38,704 nucleotides of DNA from DATKZS01 sp035527835 [NCBI: bacterium] (GCA_035527835.1 DATKZS010000178.1:1-38704); one strand, 5' to 3'; positions 1 to 8,477 are shown, numbered from the stretch's first letter. The notes: generated from the sequence alone by a model not told the origin. Made by a program: numbers and translations.

Positions 1-14
1 GAAGAGAGGCGGGG

Positions 15-121
15 GACGATTTTGGATAGCGGGACTCAACAAGAAATGGTTTGAGGTTTGTGGTTTGGGGTTTGAGGTTCAAGAGGGGAGGACGGAGATT
101 TTGGATAGCGGTACTCGACAA
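15..121. repeat. Direct repeat pair, 27-28 bp
   Basis: Two near-identical blocks lie at 15-42 and 95-121. They share the core ATTTTGGATAGCGG followed by ACTC and ACAA. A G/T-rich spacer built of GGTTTGAGGTTTG-like words separates them. I cannot assign a role; the pattern looks like intergenic repeat debris. Confidence 0.6.
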
Positions 122-296
122 AAAATAATCCGGGTTCATGCGCGTTCATCCGCGGCATGCCCTCCCCTCTCCTTCTTCTTCCTGGCTGCTGGCTACTGGC
201 TACTTGCTACTCTCTTCCCGCCCCTGGCTGCTGGCTGCTTGCTACTATTTACTTTTCTTGCCCTTGCTCCGTGTCCTATTCCGTGTCCTGCCCCTT

Positions 297-400
297 GGGC
301 CGCGGGTGGCCTTATGGCTGGGCCGCGGGAGGCCGGATGCTGGGCCGCGGGTGGCCGGATGCTGGGACACAGGTGGCCTGGCGTCTGGGCCACGAGGGGC
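297..400. repeat. GC-rich tandem repeat, about 22 bp unit
   Basis: Four to five units of roughly 22-23 bases begin at 297, 320, 342, 364 and 387. Each starts GGGCC or GGGAC and carries a GGTGGCC or GAGGCC core followed by GGATGCT or a variant. Units two and three differ by a single base, and the outer units are more diverged. No coding role is evident. Confidence 0.7.
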
Positions 401-570
401 ATTTTTCAGGCCATGCTAAGTCAGGGCGCGGGGTGGAAGTCATGGAAAATATTGGGGCGGGTTTTGGAAAAATTCACGGTCAAGCCTGGTGCGGCCTTGG
501 ATGTAGGCCACCTGGGCGGTTTGCGGCGCGGGGACAATTGGAGCCGATTTCAAAACCATTTCAGAAAAAA

Positions 571-642
571 AACAAGGATATTAAGGATAAACAGGATAGG
601 AAATAATTTGGATTTATCCTTGAAATCCTTGACATCCTTGTT
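571..642. repeat. Palindromic repeat, AACAAGGATATTAAGGAT family
   Basis: The left arm AACAAGGATATTAAGGAT pairs with ATCCTTGACATCCTTGTT at the right end, with one mismatch. The middle holds AACAGGAT and GGATTTATCC words. A sister copy with almost the same arms lies at 6460-6535. It follows the end of the response regulator gene and could act as a stem-loop terminator, but its spread to other intergenic sites makes it a dispersed repeat first. Confidence 0.75.
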
Positions 643-688
643 CATAAATATCTTGTCTGGGGTGCTGGTGGGGGATATGGAAGCATTT

Positions 689-2119
689 CTACTCTTTTTT
701 GATCGTGGTCTCGATTTTGAGGCCGTACTTTTCGATTTTGGAGAGGAGTGTTGGCCGGGAGAGTCCGAGGAGCTTGGCGGCCCGGGAGCGGTTTCCGGAG
801 GTGATGTTGAGGGCCTCGGCGATGAGGATTCCGGCGAATCGGTCCATGAGGGATCCGAAGAGGTTTTCGCCTCCGTCCTGGGCGAGCGCTCCGCGTGCCC
901 AGCGTCGGATGGCCTCTTCGAGGGACGCATCCTGGGGCGGCCGTGCCGCGGTCTCTCCGGCGATGGCCTGGGACACGTCGGCCAGGGAGATGGGGTATCC
1001 GCGGGAGAAGATGAGGGACTTCTGGATGGTGTTGGCGAGCTCGCGCACGTTTCCGGGCCAGGAGTGGCTGGTGAGCGATGCCTTGGCCTGCTCGGAGATT
1101 CCGGGGCTTTCGATGCCGAGCTCGCGGGCGAAGCGGGCCAGGAAAAAGTCGCAGAGCATGGGGATGTCGGCGCGGTGGTCGCGGAGCGGGGGGAGGGTGA
1201 GGGAGACGACCTTGAGTCGGTAATAGAGGTCCTCGCGGAAGCGTCCCTCGGTGAGGGCGGTTTCGAGGTCGCGGTTGGTGGCGGCCAGGATGCGTACGTC
1301 CACTGGTATGGGGTCTCGTCCGCCGAGTCGCTCGATGCTTCGCTCCTGGAGCAGGCGGAGGATTTTGGCCTGGATGGATATGGGCATGTCTCCGATCTCG
1401 TCGAGGAACACGGTTCCGGAGTGGGCCTGCTCGATCTTTCCGACGCGGCGGTTGTGGGCGCCGGTGAATGCTCCTTTTTCATATCCGAAGAGCTCGCTTT
1501 CGAGGAGCGTTTCGGGGATGGCGACGCAGTTGATGACGAGGAATGGCTTGTCGGCGCGGATGCTGTGCTGGTAGATGGCGCGTGCGACCAGCTCCTTTCC
1601 GGTTCCGGACTCGCCGCGGATGAGGACGGTGGCGTCGGTGGGCGCGACTCGGCCGATGGCCTTGTAGACCTCCTGCATGGCCTCGCTTTTGCCGACGAGG
1701 GCGTCGGCGTCGGCTTTGTCGGGCGCGACGTCCACCTCGACGCGGTTGCGCATGAGTCTTCCGGCCTGGATGGCCTGCTCGATCAGGGAGAGGATGTCGG
1801 GGATCTCGAAGGGCTTGAGCACGTAATCGAAGGCGCCGATCTTGGTGGCCTGGATGGCGGTTTCGGTGGTGCCGAATGCGGTCATGATGATGACGGGGAG
1901 CTTGGGTTCGAGCTCGCGGATGGCGCGGAAGGCTTCGAGGCCGCTGATTCCGGGGAGGCGCACGTCCATGATGACGAGGCCGGGGGCCTTTTGGCGGACG
2001 TCCTCGATGCCGGCCTCGCCGGTGGGCGCGGTGCGGACCTCGTAGCCTTCCTCGGACAGAAGCTTCTGAAAGCTCGAGCGCAGGTTGTCGTCGTCGTCAA
2101 CGATCAATATGGAGTTCAT
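689..2119 (-). CDS. Sigma-54-dependent response regulator (NtrC family)
   Basis: This is a 476-residue transcriptional activator that would open sigma-54 promoters when phosphorylated by the kinase encoded just upstream. The N-terminal receiver domain has the acidic pocket DDDD at 8-11 and the phospho-acceptor Asp52 in VIMDVRLPG. The central AAA+ domain shows Walker A GESGTGKE, the sigma-54 contact loop GAFTGAH and a Walker B FLDEIGDM. The C-terminal Fis-type helix-turn-helix ends in GNRSRAAKLLGLSRPTLLSK. All catalytic motifs are intact and the length is normal for the family. Its start codon overlaps the stop of the kinase gene in an ATGA. Target genes cannot be read from the window, and I found no convincing -24/-12 promoter nearby. 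Assignment to the family is secure; the signal is unknown. Confidence 0.96.
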   Translation of the reverse strand: MNSILIVDDDDNLRSSFQKLLSEEGYEVRTAPTGEAGIEDVRQKAPGLVIMDVRLPGISGLEAFRAIRELEPKLPVIIMTAFGTTETAIQATKIGAFDYVLKPFEIPDILSLIEQAIQAGRLMRNRVEVDVAPDKADADALVGKSEAMQEVYKAIGRVAPTDATVLIRGESGTGKELVARAIYQHSIRADKPFLVINCVAIPETLLESELFGYEKGAFTGAHNRRVGKIEQAHSGTVFLDEIGDMPISIQAKILRLLQERSIERLGGRDPIPVDVRILAATNRDLETALTEGRFREDLYYRLKVVSLTLPPLRDHRADIPMLCDFFLARFARELGIESPGISEQAKASLTSHSWPGNVRELANTIQKSLIFSRGYPISLADVSQAIAGETAARPPQDASLEEAIRRWARGALAQDGGENLFGSLMDRFAGILIAEALNITSGNRSRAAKLLGLSRPTLLSKIEKYGLKIETTIKKE

Positions 2120-3591
2120 GTTTCGCCCTCGTTTCGCGGAAGAATGATCACGAACGCCGCTCCCGGTCCCTCGCCGGGCCGGAGCGCGATGCTGCCGCCG
2201 TGCTGCTCGATGATGCGGCGGGAGATGGCGAGTCCGAGGCCGGTGCCCTCTTCCTTGGTGGAGAAGAACGGCTCGAAGAGCTTGTCGGCGATGGTTGCGG
2301 GCACTCCGGGGCCGGAGTCGCTGACCTCGATCCTCTCGCTCGCGGCCTGGCCGGTGCCTTCCGCGTCTTCGAGGATGGTGATGCGGCCGGCGTTGCCCAT
2401 GGCGTCGCAGGCGTTGTTAATGAGGTTCACCAGGACTTCCTTCAAGAGTTCGGGGTCGGCCTTGATCACGGGGAGCTTGAATTCGCGCTTGATCTCGACC
2501 TCGACGTCGTGGAGCTCGAGGCGGTGGCGGAGCAGCAGGAGCGCGCTGTCCACCACGTCGGAGGGGCTCACGTACTGCATGCGGAGCTTGGGCGGCCGGG
2601 AGAATTCGAGGAAGTTCTGCACGATGTTGTCAACATTGCGGATCTCCTGCGAAATGACCGAGAAGTCCTCCTTCTGCACCTCGGCCAGGTCCAGGCCCCG
2701 CTCCAGGGAGAACAGGCGCATCTTCACGGAGGTGAGCGGGTTCCTGATGCTGTGGGCCACTCCGGCGGCGAGCTTGCCCACGGCGGCCATCTTTTCGGCG
2801 TGGACCAGGAGCTCGCGGCTGCGGCTGAGCTCCTCGCGGGTCTGGTCGCGGTCCTCGATCAGGCCGTACACGCGGTCGCTGAGCGCCTCGACCTCGTCCT
2901 GCGGCCCCGCGCCCGCTCCCGCCGGCGAGGCCTCGCGCGCCAGCCGCCGGATCGGCATGAGCACCTGCCGGCTCAGCACCAGCGCCAGCGCGGCCGCCAG
3001 TACCAGCGACACCGACAGCGCGGTGATCGCCATCAGGCTTAACCGATGAACCCGCTCCCGGCTCCGCACCTGCGCCGCGGCGATCCGCTGCACGTGGATG
3101 TCCTTGTAGCGCTCACACAGCTCGAAGATGTCGGTGAACTGGTCCCGGACGTCCCAGTGGAGCCTGGCGCCCTCTTCGCGGCGGCCGGCCTTGTACAGGG
3201 CGATGACCCGGTCGCGCGCCTCTTTGTATTCCTGGTATTTCCGCTCGATCTGATTAAGGAGGAGCATTTCCTCGTTGGAGGTCGAGGTCTCGCGGGCGGT
3301 GTCGAGCCAGGTCTCGAAGGCCTTGCGGTGGACCTCGAGCTGTTCCAGCCAGATCTCGTCGCCGTGGAGGAAGTAGTAGGTCACTAATCCTTTCTGGCTC
3401 GCCAGCTCCGTCTCCAGCTCCTCCGCGGCCCGGAGCGAGTTTACGTCCTTCTCGATCACCTGGGCGAAGAAGTCCTGCATGGCGTAGGCGTACCATATGG
3501 TTGTCGCTCCTCCCGCCAGGGTGATGGCCACCAGCGCGCCGATGAGGAAAAATATCCTGCTGCCCAGGCTGAGGCCCAGCGTCTTGCTCAT
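2116..3591 (-). CDS. Membrane sensor histidine kinase (NtrB/AtoS-like)
   Basis: This 491-residue protein is the sensor partner of the adjacent sigma-54 regulator. A transmembrane helix at about 12-34 and a second at about 185-207 flank a roughly 150-residue periplasmic region that looks entirely helical, like four-helix-bundle sensors. A short HAMP-like linker and a coiled segment follow. The dimerisation and phosphoacceptor site is His280 in GVAHSIRNPLTS. The ATPase domain carries NLINNACDAM (N box), DSGPGVP (G1), FEPFFSTKEEGTGLGL (F and G2). The chosen ATG has GGAGATG upstream at suitable spacing. It overlaps the regulator gene by four bases, so the two are translated together. The ligand is unknown. 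Confidence 0.95.
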   Translation of the reverse strand: MSKTLGLSLGSRIFFLIGALVAITLAGGATTIWYAYAMQDFFAQVIEKDVNSLRAAEELETELASQKGLVTYYFLHGDEIWLEQLEVHRKAFETWLDTARETSTSNEEMLLLNQIERKYQEYKEARDRVIALYKAGRREEGARLHWDVRDQFTDIFELCERYKDIHVQRIAAAQVRSRERVHRLSLMAITALSVSLVLAAALALVLSRQVLMPIRRLAREASPAGAGAGPQDEVEALSDRVYGLIEDRDQTREELSRSRELLVHAEKMAAVGKLAAGVAHSIRNPLTSVKMRLFSLERGLDLAEVQKEDFSVISQEIRNVDNIVQNFLEFSRPPKLRMQYVSPSDVVDSALLLLRHRLELHDVEVEIKREFKLPVIKADPELLKEVLVNLINNACDAMGNAGRITILEDAEGTGQAASERIEVSDSGPGVPATIADKLFEPFFSTKEEGTGLGLAISRRIIEQHGGSIALRPGEGPGAAFVIILPRNEGET

Positions 3592-3693
3592 TTTGGAAAC
3601 ATCTCCGTTTTCCCGGCCACGGTCCGGTCAATAAATATGATACGGCTTTTGGTTGCGGCGGACAAACTTGATGAATGCGGTGGCGGGAAAAGA

Positions 3694-4692
3694 TTATTTT
3701 TTACGGGTCAGCGCGATGGGACTCCCGAGTTTTCGTAAAATCCGCCCAATCTCCCGGTCCGGATCGGAAACCCGGATGTGATCGTAAAACGCAAGCTCCG
3801 GGGCCGGGGACGACGGGCCGGCGCCGACGGGCCCCGACACTTCATGGTTAAGATTTTGAGACAGCCAGGAAATGCCGCGCGCCGCCAGATCGCTCTTTTC
3901 GGAGCTCATGAGGTTACGCAGCGACCGCTCCACCTGGTCCCACTGCCCGGTCCGGGCGTAGACCAGGGCGGCCAGGAGGTTCAGGTCCTCCGCGCGCTGA
4001 TTGATCTCCTCGCGCGCGAGCCCGGCAAGCTCCTGGTCCAGAAACCGGATGATGGATTTATAATGGTCCGCGGCCGGGTTGAGATCGAGGCCAAGATCAT
4101 GGCCCCGCTCACGTCCGGCCACATTTTCCGCGCTCTCAAAAGGCTTCAGGTTGGCGAGCAGCTCATCGTGCACGGCCGCGAGCTCATCCGGGTCCGCGGC
4201 GATCGGGACGAGCTTGAGCACGCCGGCGGAAAAAATTCTTTGCAGGTCCGTTTCAGGAACGCCTTCCGGCCCGTGCTCCGCTTCCAGGGCCCGAAGCTCG
4301 GTGAGACCTTCGGAGACGCGCAGGAAATCCTGATGCGCGGCCGTGACCCGCTCGAGCGCGGCCGGGCTCAGCTCGCCCAGATAGCGGGCCTCGCTAAAGG
4401 CCTCGCGGGAGAGCGTGACGGCAGCTCCCACCGCTGCCACCAGGTCAGCGGCAAAGGGCAGGTCCGGCGCCGTAAGCACCGGCTCGATCGCCGCGCGCGC
4501 CCGCATTTCCTCGTGCAAGGGGACGACCAGACAGGCGTGGGCCGTGGCGGAGATTATGGCGACCACGCTGCCCTCGCTAATGGTTCCGTCTCCGGGCTTA
4601 AAGATGGTCCAGACTTGTTTTTCCTGTATCGTCTCGGGCCTCTTTTGGTCCTCCCACCAGGCTTCGATCCATTTTTCGAGTTGCTCCGTCAT
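3694..4692 (-). CDS. Unrecognised protein coupled to an ECF-like sigma factor
   Basis: I do not recognise this 332-residue protein. It has no signal peptide, no transmembrane helix and no HxxxCxxC zinc motif of classical anti-sigma factors. The middle (about 85-250) is rich in Ala, Leu and Glu and looks helical. The region LLAALVYARTGQWDQVERSL near 245-265 resembles one TPR-like helical hairpin. A Pro/Gly/Ser-rich linker precedes a short basic C-terminus ending TRKK. Its ATG overlaps the sigma-factor stop codon in a TAATG, so expression is tightly coupled. That linkage makes a sigma regulator or a protein under the same control a reasonable guess, but nothing in the sequence proves it. Confidence 0.75.
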   Translation of the reverse strand: MTEQLEKWIEAWWEDQKRPETIQEKQVWTIFKPGDGTISEGSVVAIISATAHACLVVPLHEEMRARAAIEPVLTAPDLPFAADLVAAVGAAVTLSREAFSEARYLGELSPAALERVTAAHQDFLRVSEGLTELRALEAEHGPEGVPETDLQRIFSAGVLKLVPIAADPDELAAVHDELLANLKPFESAENVAGRERGHDLGLDLNPAADHYKSIIRFLDQELAGLAREEINQRAEDLNLLAALVYARTGQWDQVERSLRNLMSSEKSDLAARGISWLSQNLNHEVSGPVGAGPSSPAPELAFYDHIRVSDPDREIGRILRKLGSPIALTRKK

Positions 4693-5318
4693 TACCCTTC
4701 CTCATTATCCGCATTGGCCAGCACCGCGGCGAAAACATTTAATAAGTCTTGTTCATCGAGCCCGTCCTTTTTCTGTTCGACGAATACAAAGATCCTTTGT
4801 TCCACGGCCTTTTCCCAGCGTTCCACGGTGGACTTTGACACCTGAAGCGCCCGTCCGATCTCGGTCAAGGTTTTCTTCTCCCGGTATCTTAACGTCAGCA
4901 GGCGGCGTTCTTCCCGCGAAAGCAGCGACAAAATTCCGCGGATCTCGTTTTCCGTGTCGGCGTCGTTGACGGCCGGGGCGGGATCGCTCACGGCGAGGTC
5001 GCCTTCATCCGGCAACGGGGCCAGCCGCGCGCGCCGGCGGGTGCTCTCGCGCAGGTGGTCAATGATGGCGTTCTTGAACATGGTATGGAGGTAATTCTTG
5101 TAGGCCTTGACCGTGGCGAACCTCCGGCCCCGGCCCTTGACCTTGGCCTCGACCTCATCCATCGAGCCCATGCGGCCGGGGAACAGGACCCGGTCATGGA
5201 AGATCTCGCGGCACAGCAAATCGTCGCCGGCCACGCCCGGGGCCTCGCGCCAGGCCACGGCCATGAAGTGATTGAACAGCTCAGTGTAAAAAGCGCTTTC
5301 CATGATTTCCTTATTCAC
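4692..5318 (-). CDS. RNA polymerase sigma factor, ECF-like (sigma-70 family)
   Basis: This 208-residue protein has the two-domain plan of extracytoplasmic-function sigma factors. A region 2-like helix contains AYKNYLHTMFKNAIIDHLRE followed by the basic STRRRAR at about 78-105. After an acidic linker comes a region 4 helix-turn-helix with LLSREERRLLTLRYREKKT, then LTEIGRALQVSKSTVERWEKAVEQR at about 140-185. The N-terminal 70 residues and the 25-residue tail are longer than in compact ECF factors. No classical anti-sigma gene follows; instead the unrecognised protein at 3694-4692 overlaps its stop codon. It lies divergent to the hydrolase gene at 5539. The family is clear, while the regulon is unknown. 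Confidence 0.87.
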   Translation of the reverse strand: MNKEIMESAFYTELFNHFMAVAWREAPGVAGDDLLCREIFHDRVLFPGRMGSMDEVEAKVKGRGRRFATVKAYKNYLHTMFKNAIIDHLRESTRRRARLAPLPDEGDLAVSDPAPAVNDADTENEIRGILSLLSREERRLLTLRYREKKTLTEIGRALQVSKSTVERWEKAVEQRIFVFVEQKKDGLDEQDLLNVFAAVLANADNEEG

Positions 5319-5446
5319 TGCCGCATCCGGGACCGGCGACCCTTATTCTATCCTATCGGGTAAGAGACGCCAAGCGTGATTGATGTTTGGACGGGATGGA
5401 ATGGTACGGGCGGACAAAATTAAACATTAAAACTTTTAATTTTTCA

Positions 5447-5476
5447 TTGACATCGCGCCAAATATGTTGGTTAATA
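5447..5476 (+). promoter_or_regulatory. Candidate sigma-70 promoter upstream of the hydrolase gene
   Basis: TTGACA at 5447-5452 is followed after 18 bases by TTAATA at 5471-5476, in an AT-rich island between two divergent genes. The -35 is perfect and the -10 is weak. It would start transcription about 50 bases before the hydrolase start. Confidence 0.35.
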
Positions 5477-5538
5477 GATGGAATGACTGGCGGCAAACAT
5501 GGACCGGGCATTAAATACAATGGCGGGAGGCGATGGTG

Positions 5539-6429
5539 ATGACGGGAGTTAATGCCGCGCTGGAGGCACATAAAGCGGGCGGCGAGTTCGTCTCGGTTGA
5601 CGGGCTCAACATTTTTTATCGGCGCGCCGGGTCCGGCTCGGGCACACCGCTGGTGCTCACTCACGGGATCCCGCGCTCCAGCTTTTTGTACCGCAAGATG
5701 GTGCCGATCCTGGGCGCGGCCCGGCCGGTGCGGGCGTGGGACCTTTACGGCTTCGGTCTCTCGGAAAAGCCGCGCGACCAGTCGCGTTATTATTTCCCCA
5801 AGTTCGAGGAGTTCTTGGGGCGGTTCCTGGACCAACTCGGGATCGAGCGCGCGCACCTGGTGTGCCACGACGTTGGCGGGCCGTTCACCATCGGCTGGGC
5901 GGTGCGCAACCCGCACCGGGTGGCAAGCCTCACCATCATGAACACCACCGTGTTCCTCTCCGGCTTCTGGATCCCGGGCCCGGTGCTGGCCTCGATCCTG
6001 CTGCCATACAGTTTGCAGGAGCGGTTCATGAGCGACGCGCAATTCGCGGACATGATCCTTCGCTACATCCAGCGCAAGGCTCTCAAGAACGGGGACGCGC
6101 TGGCGGGCGAGGAGGGGGAGGCGTTCAAGGAGCTGCTGACGCGCGACGGGGGCCGATGGTCGCTGGCGCGGACGCTCAAGGCGTACCGGGTGGTGCTGCC
6201 CTATTTACTGGGCATCCAGAAGGCGCTGCCCAGGTTCACTCGTCCGACCCTGGTGCTGTGGGGAAAGCATGACCCGTTCTGCACGCTGCCCATCGCGGGC
6301 CGTTTTGCCCGTGCCATCCCGGAGGCCGACATCCGGGTGGTGAGCCATGCGTCGCATTTTTTGCAGGAGGACCAGCCGGAGGAAACGAGCCGGATTATCC
6401 TTGATTTTATAAAAAGAGCGGAGGAGTAG
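5539..6429 (+). CDS. Alpha/beta-fold hydrolase (dehalogenase/epoxide hydrolase-like)
   Basis: This protein of about 296 residues has the alpha/beta-hydrolase layout. An HGIP oxyanion motif lies at 42-45, followed by DLYGFGLSEKP. The nucleophile elbow is CHDVGG with Asp111, the acid is probably Asp in LWGKHDPF, and the base is His in SHASHFLQED. An Asp rather than Ser nucleophile is the mark of haloalkane dehalogenases, epoxide hydrolases and fluoroacetate dehalogenases. The halide-binding Trp normally found right after the Asp in haloalkane dehalogenases is Val here, so dehalogenation cannot be assumed. GGAGG at 5526-5530 best fits the ATG at 5539, although an in-frame ATG at 5533 exists. It has no signal peptide, so it is cytoplasmic. 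The substrate is unknown. Confidence 0.87.
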   Translation: MTGVNAALEAHKAGGEFVSVDGLNIFYRRAGSGSGTPLVLTHGIPRSSFLYRKMVPILGAARPVRAWDLYGFGLSEKPRDQSRYYFPKFEEFLGRFLDQLGIERAHLVCHDVGGPFTIGWAVRNPHRVASLTIMNTTVFLSGFWIPGPVLASILLPYSLQERFMSDAQFADMILRYIQRKALKNGDALAGEEGEAFKELLTRDGGRWSLARTLKAYRVVLPYLLGIQKALPRFTRPTLVLWGKHDPFCTLPIAGRFARAIPEADIRVVSHASHFLQEDQPEETSRIILDFIKRAEE

Positions 6430-6432
6430 TGC

Positions 6433-6576
6433 TGGTTTCATAAGCCTCTCAAGAAGAAGAAACAAGGATATCAAGGATAATCAGGATAAGAAAAATCTCC
6501 GGATTTATCCTTAAAATCCTTGACATCCTTGTTTCTAATCTTCTGGTCCTGGATGATGGTGCGGGTTATGAAACCA
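6433..6576. repeat. Large palindromic repeat between hydrolase and radical SAM genes
   Basis: Outer arms TGGTTTCATAA (6433-6443) and TTATGAAACCA (6566-6576) are perfect inverted copies. Inside them AAACAAGGATATCAAGGAT pairs with ATCCTTGACATCCTTGTTT. The inner part is a sister of the repeat at 571-642. The structure fills nearly the whole intergenic gap, so it could terminate hydrolase transcription, but its dispersed nature suggests a mobile or REP-like element. Confidence 0.75.
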
Positions 6577-6632
6577 ATTGTGGATAAAAAACAAGCCCGG
6601 CGGTTGGCGGGCGTCACTACCAGGAGAACAAC

Positions 6633-8366
6633 ATGAATGGTAAGCCCAAGGTATTGTTGACCACTTCGTACGGCCCTTATGAGCTGGGCTGGGGCGAGGA
6701 CATGTACGACATGTTCACCGCGCGGCTCTCGCGCGGGCACGGAATTTTTTCGCTGACCTCCCACTGCCATTACTTCGGGCTTTACCTCATCGCCGAGAAT
6801 CTTTCTTGCCCGGCCACGGTATTGGAGGACCCGCACTGGGACGAGTTCGAGGCGGAGCTGGACCAGGGCTACGACTACATCGGGTTCCAGTTGAAGAGCC
6901 TGCACATGGACAAGATCGCGGAGATGGTGGCGCTGATCAGGAAGAAGTCGCCCCGGACCAAGATCGTGATGGGCGGTTACGGGGTGTCCACGCTTTATGA
7001 CCCGGTGCCGGGCGACACCAAGGGGAGCGCCAAGTACATTCTGGAGAACTCGGATTATTTGTGCCGGGAGGAGGGCACGAGGTTCATGCGCAAGGTGGTG
7101 GGCGATGATCCGGTGGACCGGCCGATCACGCAGTACCATTTGCCGCTCACCGGCTTCTCGATCCGGGGCTTGAAGCAGCGCTACATCCACGTGCCGATCA
7201 TCCTGGTGTCCCTGGGCTGCCCGAACGCCTGCGAGTTCTGCAACACCAGCGCGTTCTTCCACCACAAGAAAATCATGGTGGCCGAGCCGAGGGAGACGTA
7301 TGACTTTATGAAGAACTATTCGCGGCGGCTGCGCTCCGACCAGTTCCTGACCCTTCTCTTCGACGAGGACATGTTCATCAACAAGGACTACGTCCAGGAG
7401 CTGGGGCGCCTGATCCGGAGCGACCGGAAGACGTGGAACTATAAGTGGTTCACGTTCGGGAGCATCCGTGGTCTTTCGCAGTACGATCCGGAGGAGTTGC
7501 GCGACTGCGGCCTGGCGGCGGTATGGGTCGGCGTGGAGTCCACTTTGTGCGACGATCCGGAGGCGGCGGGCAAGGACCATCTGCCCAAGCGCGCCGGCGA
7601 CGTGGCGCGGGTGATCGCGGGTCTGCACCGGAACGGGATCCAGACGGTGGCCTCGATGGTGCTGGGCTTTGACTTCCACAACCGCGAGAACATCGAGCGC
7701 GACATTGATTTTTTCGTGGGGCTGAAGCCCACGTTCTACCAGATCGGTCCGCTGACCCCGTGCCCGGGGACCCCGCTCTACGACCGGATGAAGGAGGAGG
7801 ACCGGCTTTACGACAGCTACCAATGGAAGGACTTTCATCTGTGGAAGGACGACGTGTTCAAGGTGGTGAACTTCGAGCGCAACGAGATCAAGAAATATTT
7901 CGACCTGGCCCACGAGCGATTGGTCAAGGAAAACGGGCCGCCGTTCCTGGCCGGGCTGGAGAGCTTCCTGGACGCGTACCAGGCGCTCGAGGGAAAGACC
8001 GACGATTTCCATGAGGAGCAGCGCGAGTGGTTCAAGCGCATGGCCTCGGTCAGCCGCTCCTTGTTGAAGCCGCTGATGAAATACGGGGCCTCGCCGGCGG
8101 TGAAGGAGCGGGCGGCCCGGCTCGATCAGCGCTATCACGAGGTGATCGGCAGGGGCCCGGTGACGTCCAAGGCGCTCGGCCTGATGGCGGACTGGCGCAT
8201 GAGCAAGTCGGCGCAGGAGCCGCCGGCGCCGGTGGTGTCCGACCCGCCCGCGCGCTGGACGTACTATCACCGGGAGCCGGGCAAGGACGCGATCTTCGTG
8301 AGGAAGGGCCACGGCGCGACGCGGGTGAAGAAGCGGCGGGAACGGGTCGCGGCCATCATCGGGTGA
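6633..8366 (+). CDS. B12-binding-domain radical SAM protein
   Basis: This 577-residue protein combines an N-terminal cobalamin-binding-like Rossmann domain with a radical SAM core. The N-terminal part runs from KVLLTTSYGP through HCHYFGLYLIAENL and YDYIGFQLKS to KIVMGGYG. The canonical DxHxxG cobalt-ligand motif is not seen, so cobalamin may bind base-off without a His or not at all. The radical SAM cluster is CPNACEFC with Cys196, Cys200 and Cys203, followed by a TLLFDEDMF strand and GVES. The C-terminal 200 residues are not recognisable and may determine the substrate. The start at 6633 has AGGAGA upstream. Related proteins methylate or rearrange unactivated carbons in lipids, cofactors and natural products, but no substrate can be named. 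Confidence 0.88.
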   Translation: MNGKPKVLLTTSYGPYELGWGEDMYDMFTARLSRGHGIFSLTSHCHYFGLYLIAENLSCPATVLEDPHWDEFEAELDQGYDYIGFQLKSLHMDKIAEMVALIRKKSPRTKIVMGGYGVSTLYDPVPGDTKGSAKYILENSDYLCREEGTRFMRKVVGDDPVDRPITQYHLPLTGFSIRGLKQRYIHVPIILVSLGCPNACEFCNTSAFFHHKKIMVAEPRETYDFMKNYSRRLRSDQFLTLLFDEDMFINKDYVQELGRLIRSDRKTWNYKWFTFGSIRGLSQYDPEELRDCGLAAVWVGVESTLCDDPEAAGKDHLPKRAGDVARVIAGLHRNGIQTVASMVLGFDFHNRENIERDIDFFVGLKPTFYQIGPLTPCPGTPLYDRMKEEDRLYDSYQWKDFHLWKDDVFKVVNFERNEIKKYFDLAHERLVKENGPPFLAGLESFLDAYQALEGKTDDFHEEQREWFKRMASVSRSLLKPLMKYGASPAVKERAARLDQRYHEVIGRGPVTSKALGLMADWRMSKSAQEPPAPVVSDPPARWTYYHREPGKDAIFVRKGHGATRVKKRRERVAAIIG

Positions 8367-8393
8367 GGCGGGGTTAAACAGGGCTTTATTAAC

Positions 8394-8462
8394 CGCGGAG
8401 ACGCAGAGAACGCAAAGGGAAAATCCTTAATCAGGATTCTTTGCGATCTCTCTGCGTCTCTG
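8394..8462. repeat. Palindromic repeat, GAGACGCAGAGA family
   Basis: The left arm GGAGACGCAGAGAACGCAAAG pairs with CTTTGCGATCTCTCTGCGTCTC with small bulges. A smaller AATCCT/AGGATT hairpin sits in the loop. It belongs to the same broad family as the near-perfect palindrome at 30214-30298. It lies between convergent genes and could stop transcription from both sides. Confidence 0.7.
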
Positions 8463-8477
8463 TCCTGAAAAAGAGTG

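Larger units (their letters stand above)
1..688. other. Gene-free, repeat-rich stretch
   Basis: I see no convincing gene here on either strand. The DNA is low in complexity: G/T-rich runs near 45-85, pyrimidine-rich runs of the CTGGCTACT type near 180-250, a GC-rich tandem array near 297-400, and a palindromic repeat at 571-642. Long open frames across this stretch read straight through these repeats and show no domain. It forms the 3' flank of the minus-strand response regulator gene. Confidence 0.7.

Noticed and set aside
65-3049. A 994-codon open frame on the plus strand
   Set aside because: It is antisense to the kinase and regulator genes, which have full catalytic motifs. Its product is low in complexity and shows no domain.
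5539-6429. Haloalkane dehalogenase
   Set aside because: The nucleophile Asp is present, but the adjacent halide-binding Trp is Val, so the specific name is not supported.
6471-8312. A 613-codon open frame on the minus strand
   Set aside because: It mirrors the radical SAM gene and is rich in Arg, His and Leu, as expected of an antisense frame in GC-rich DNA. The end reads through a repeat.
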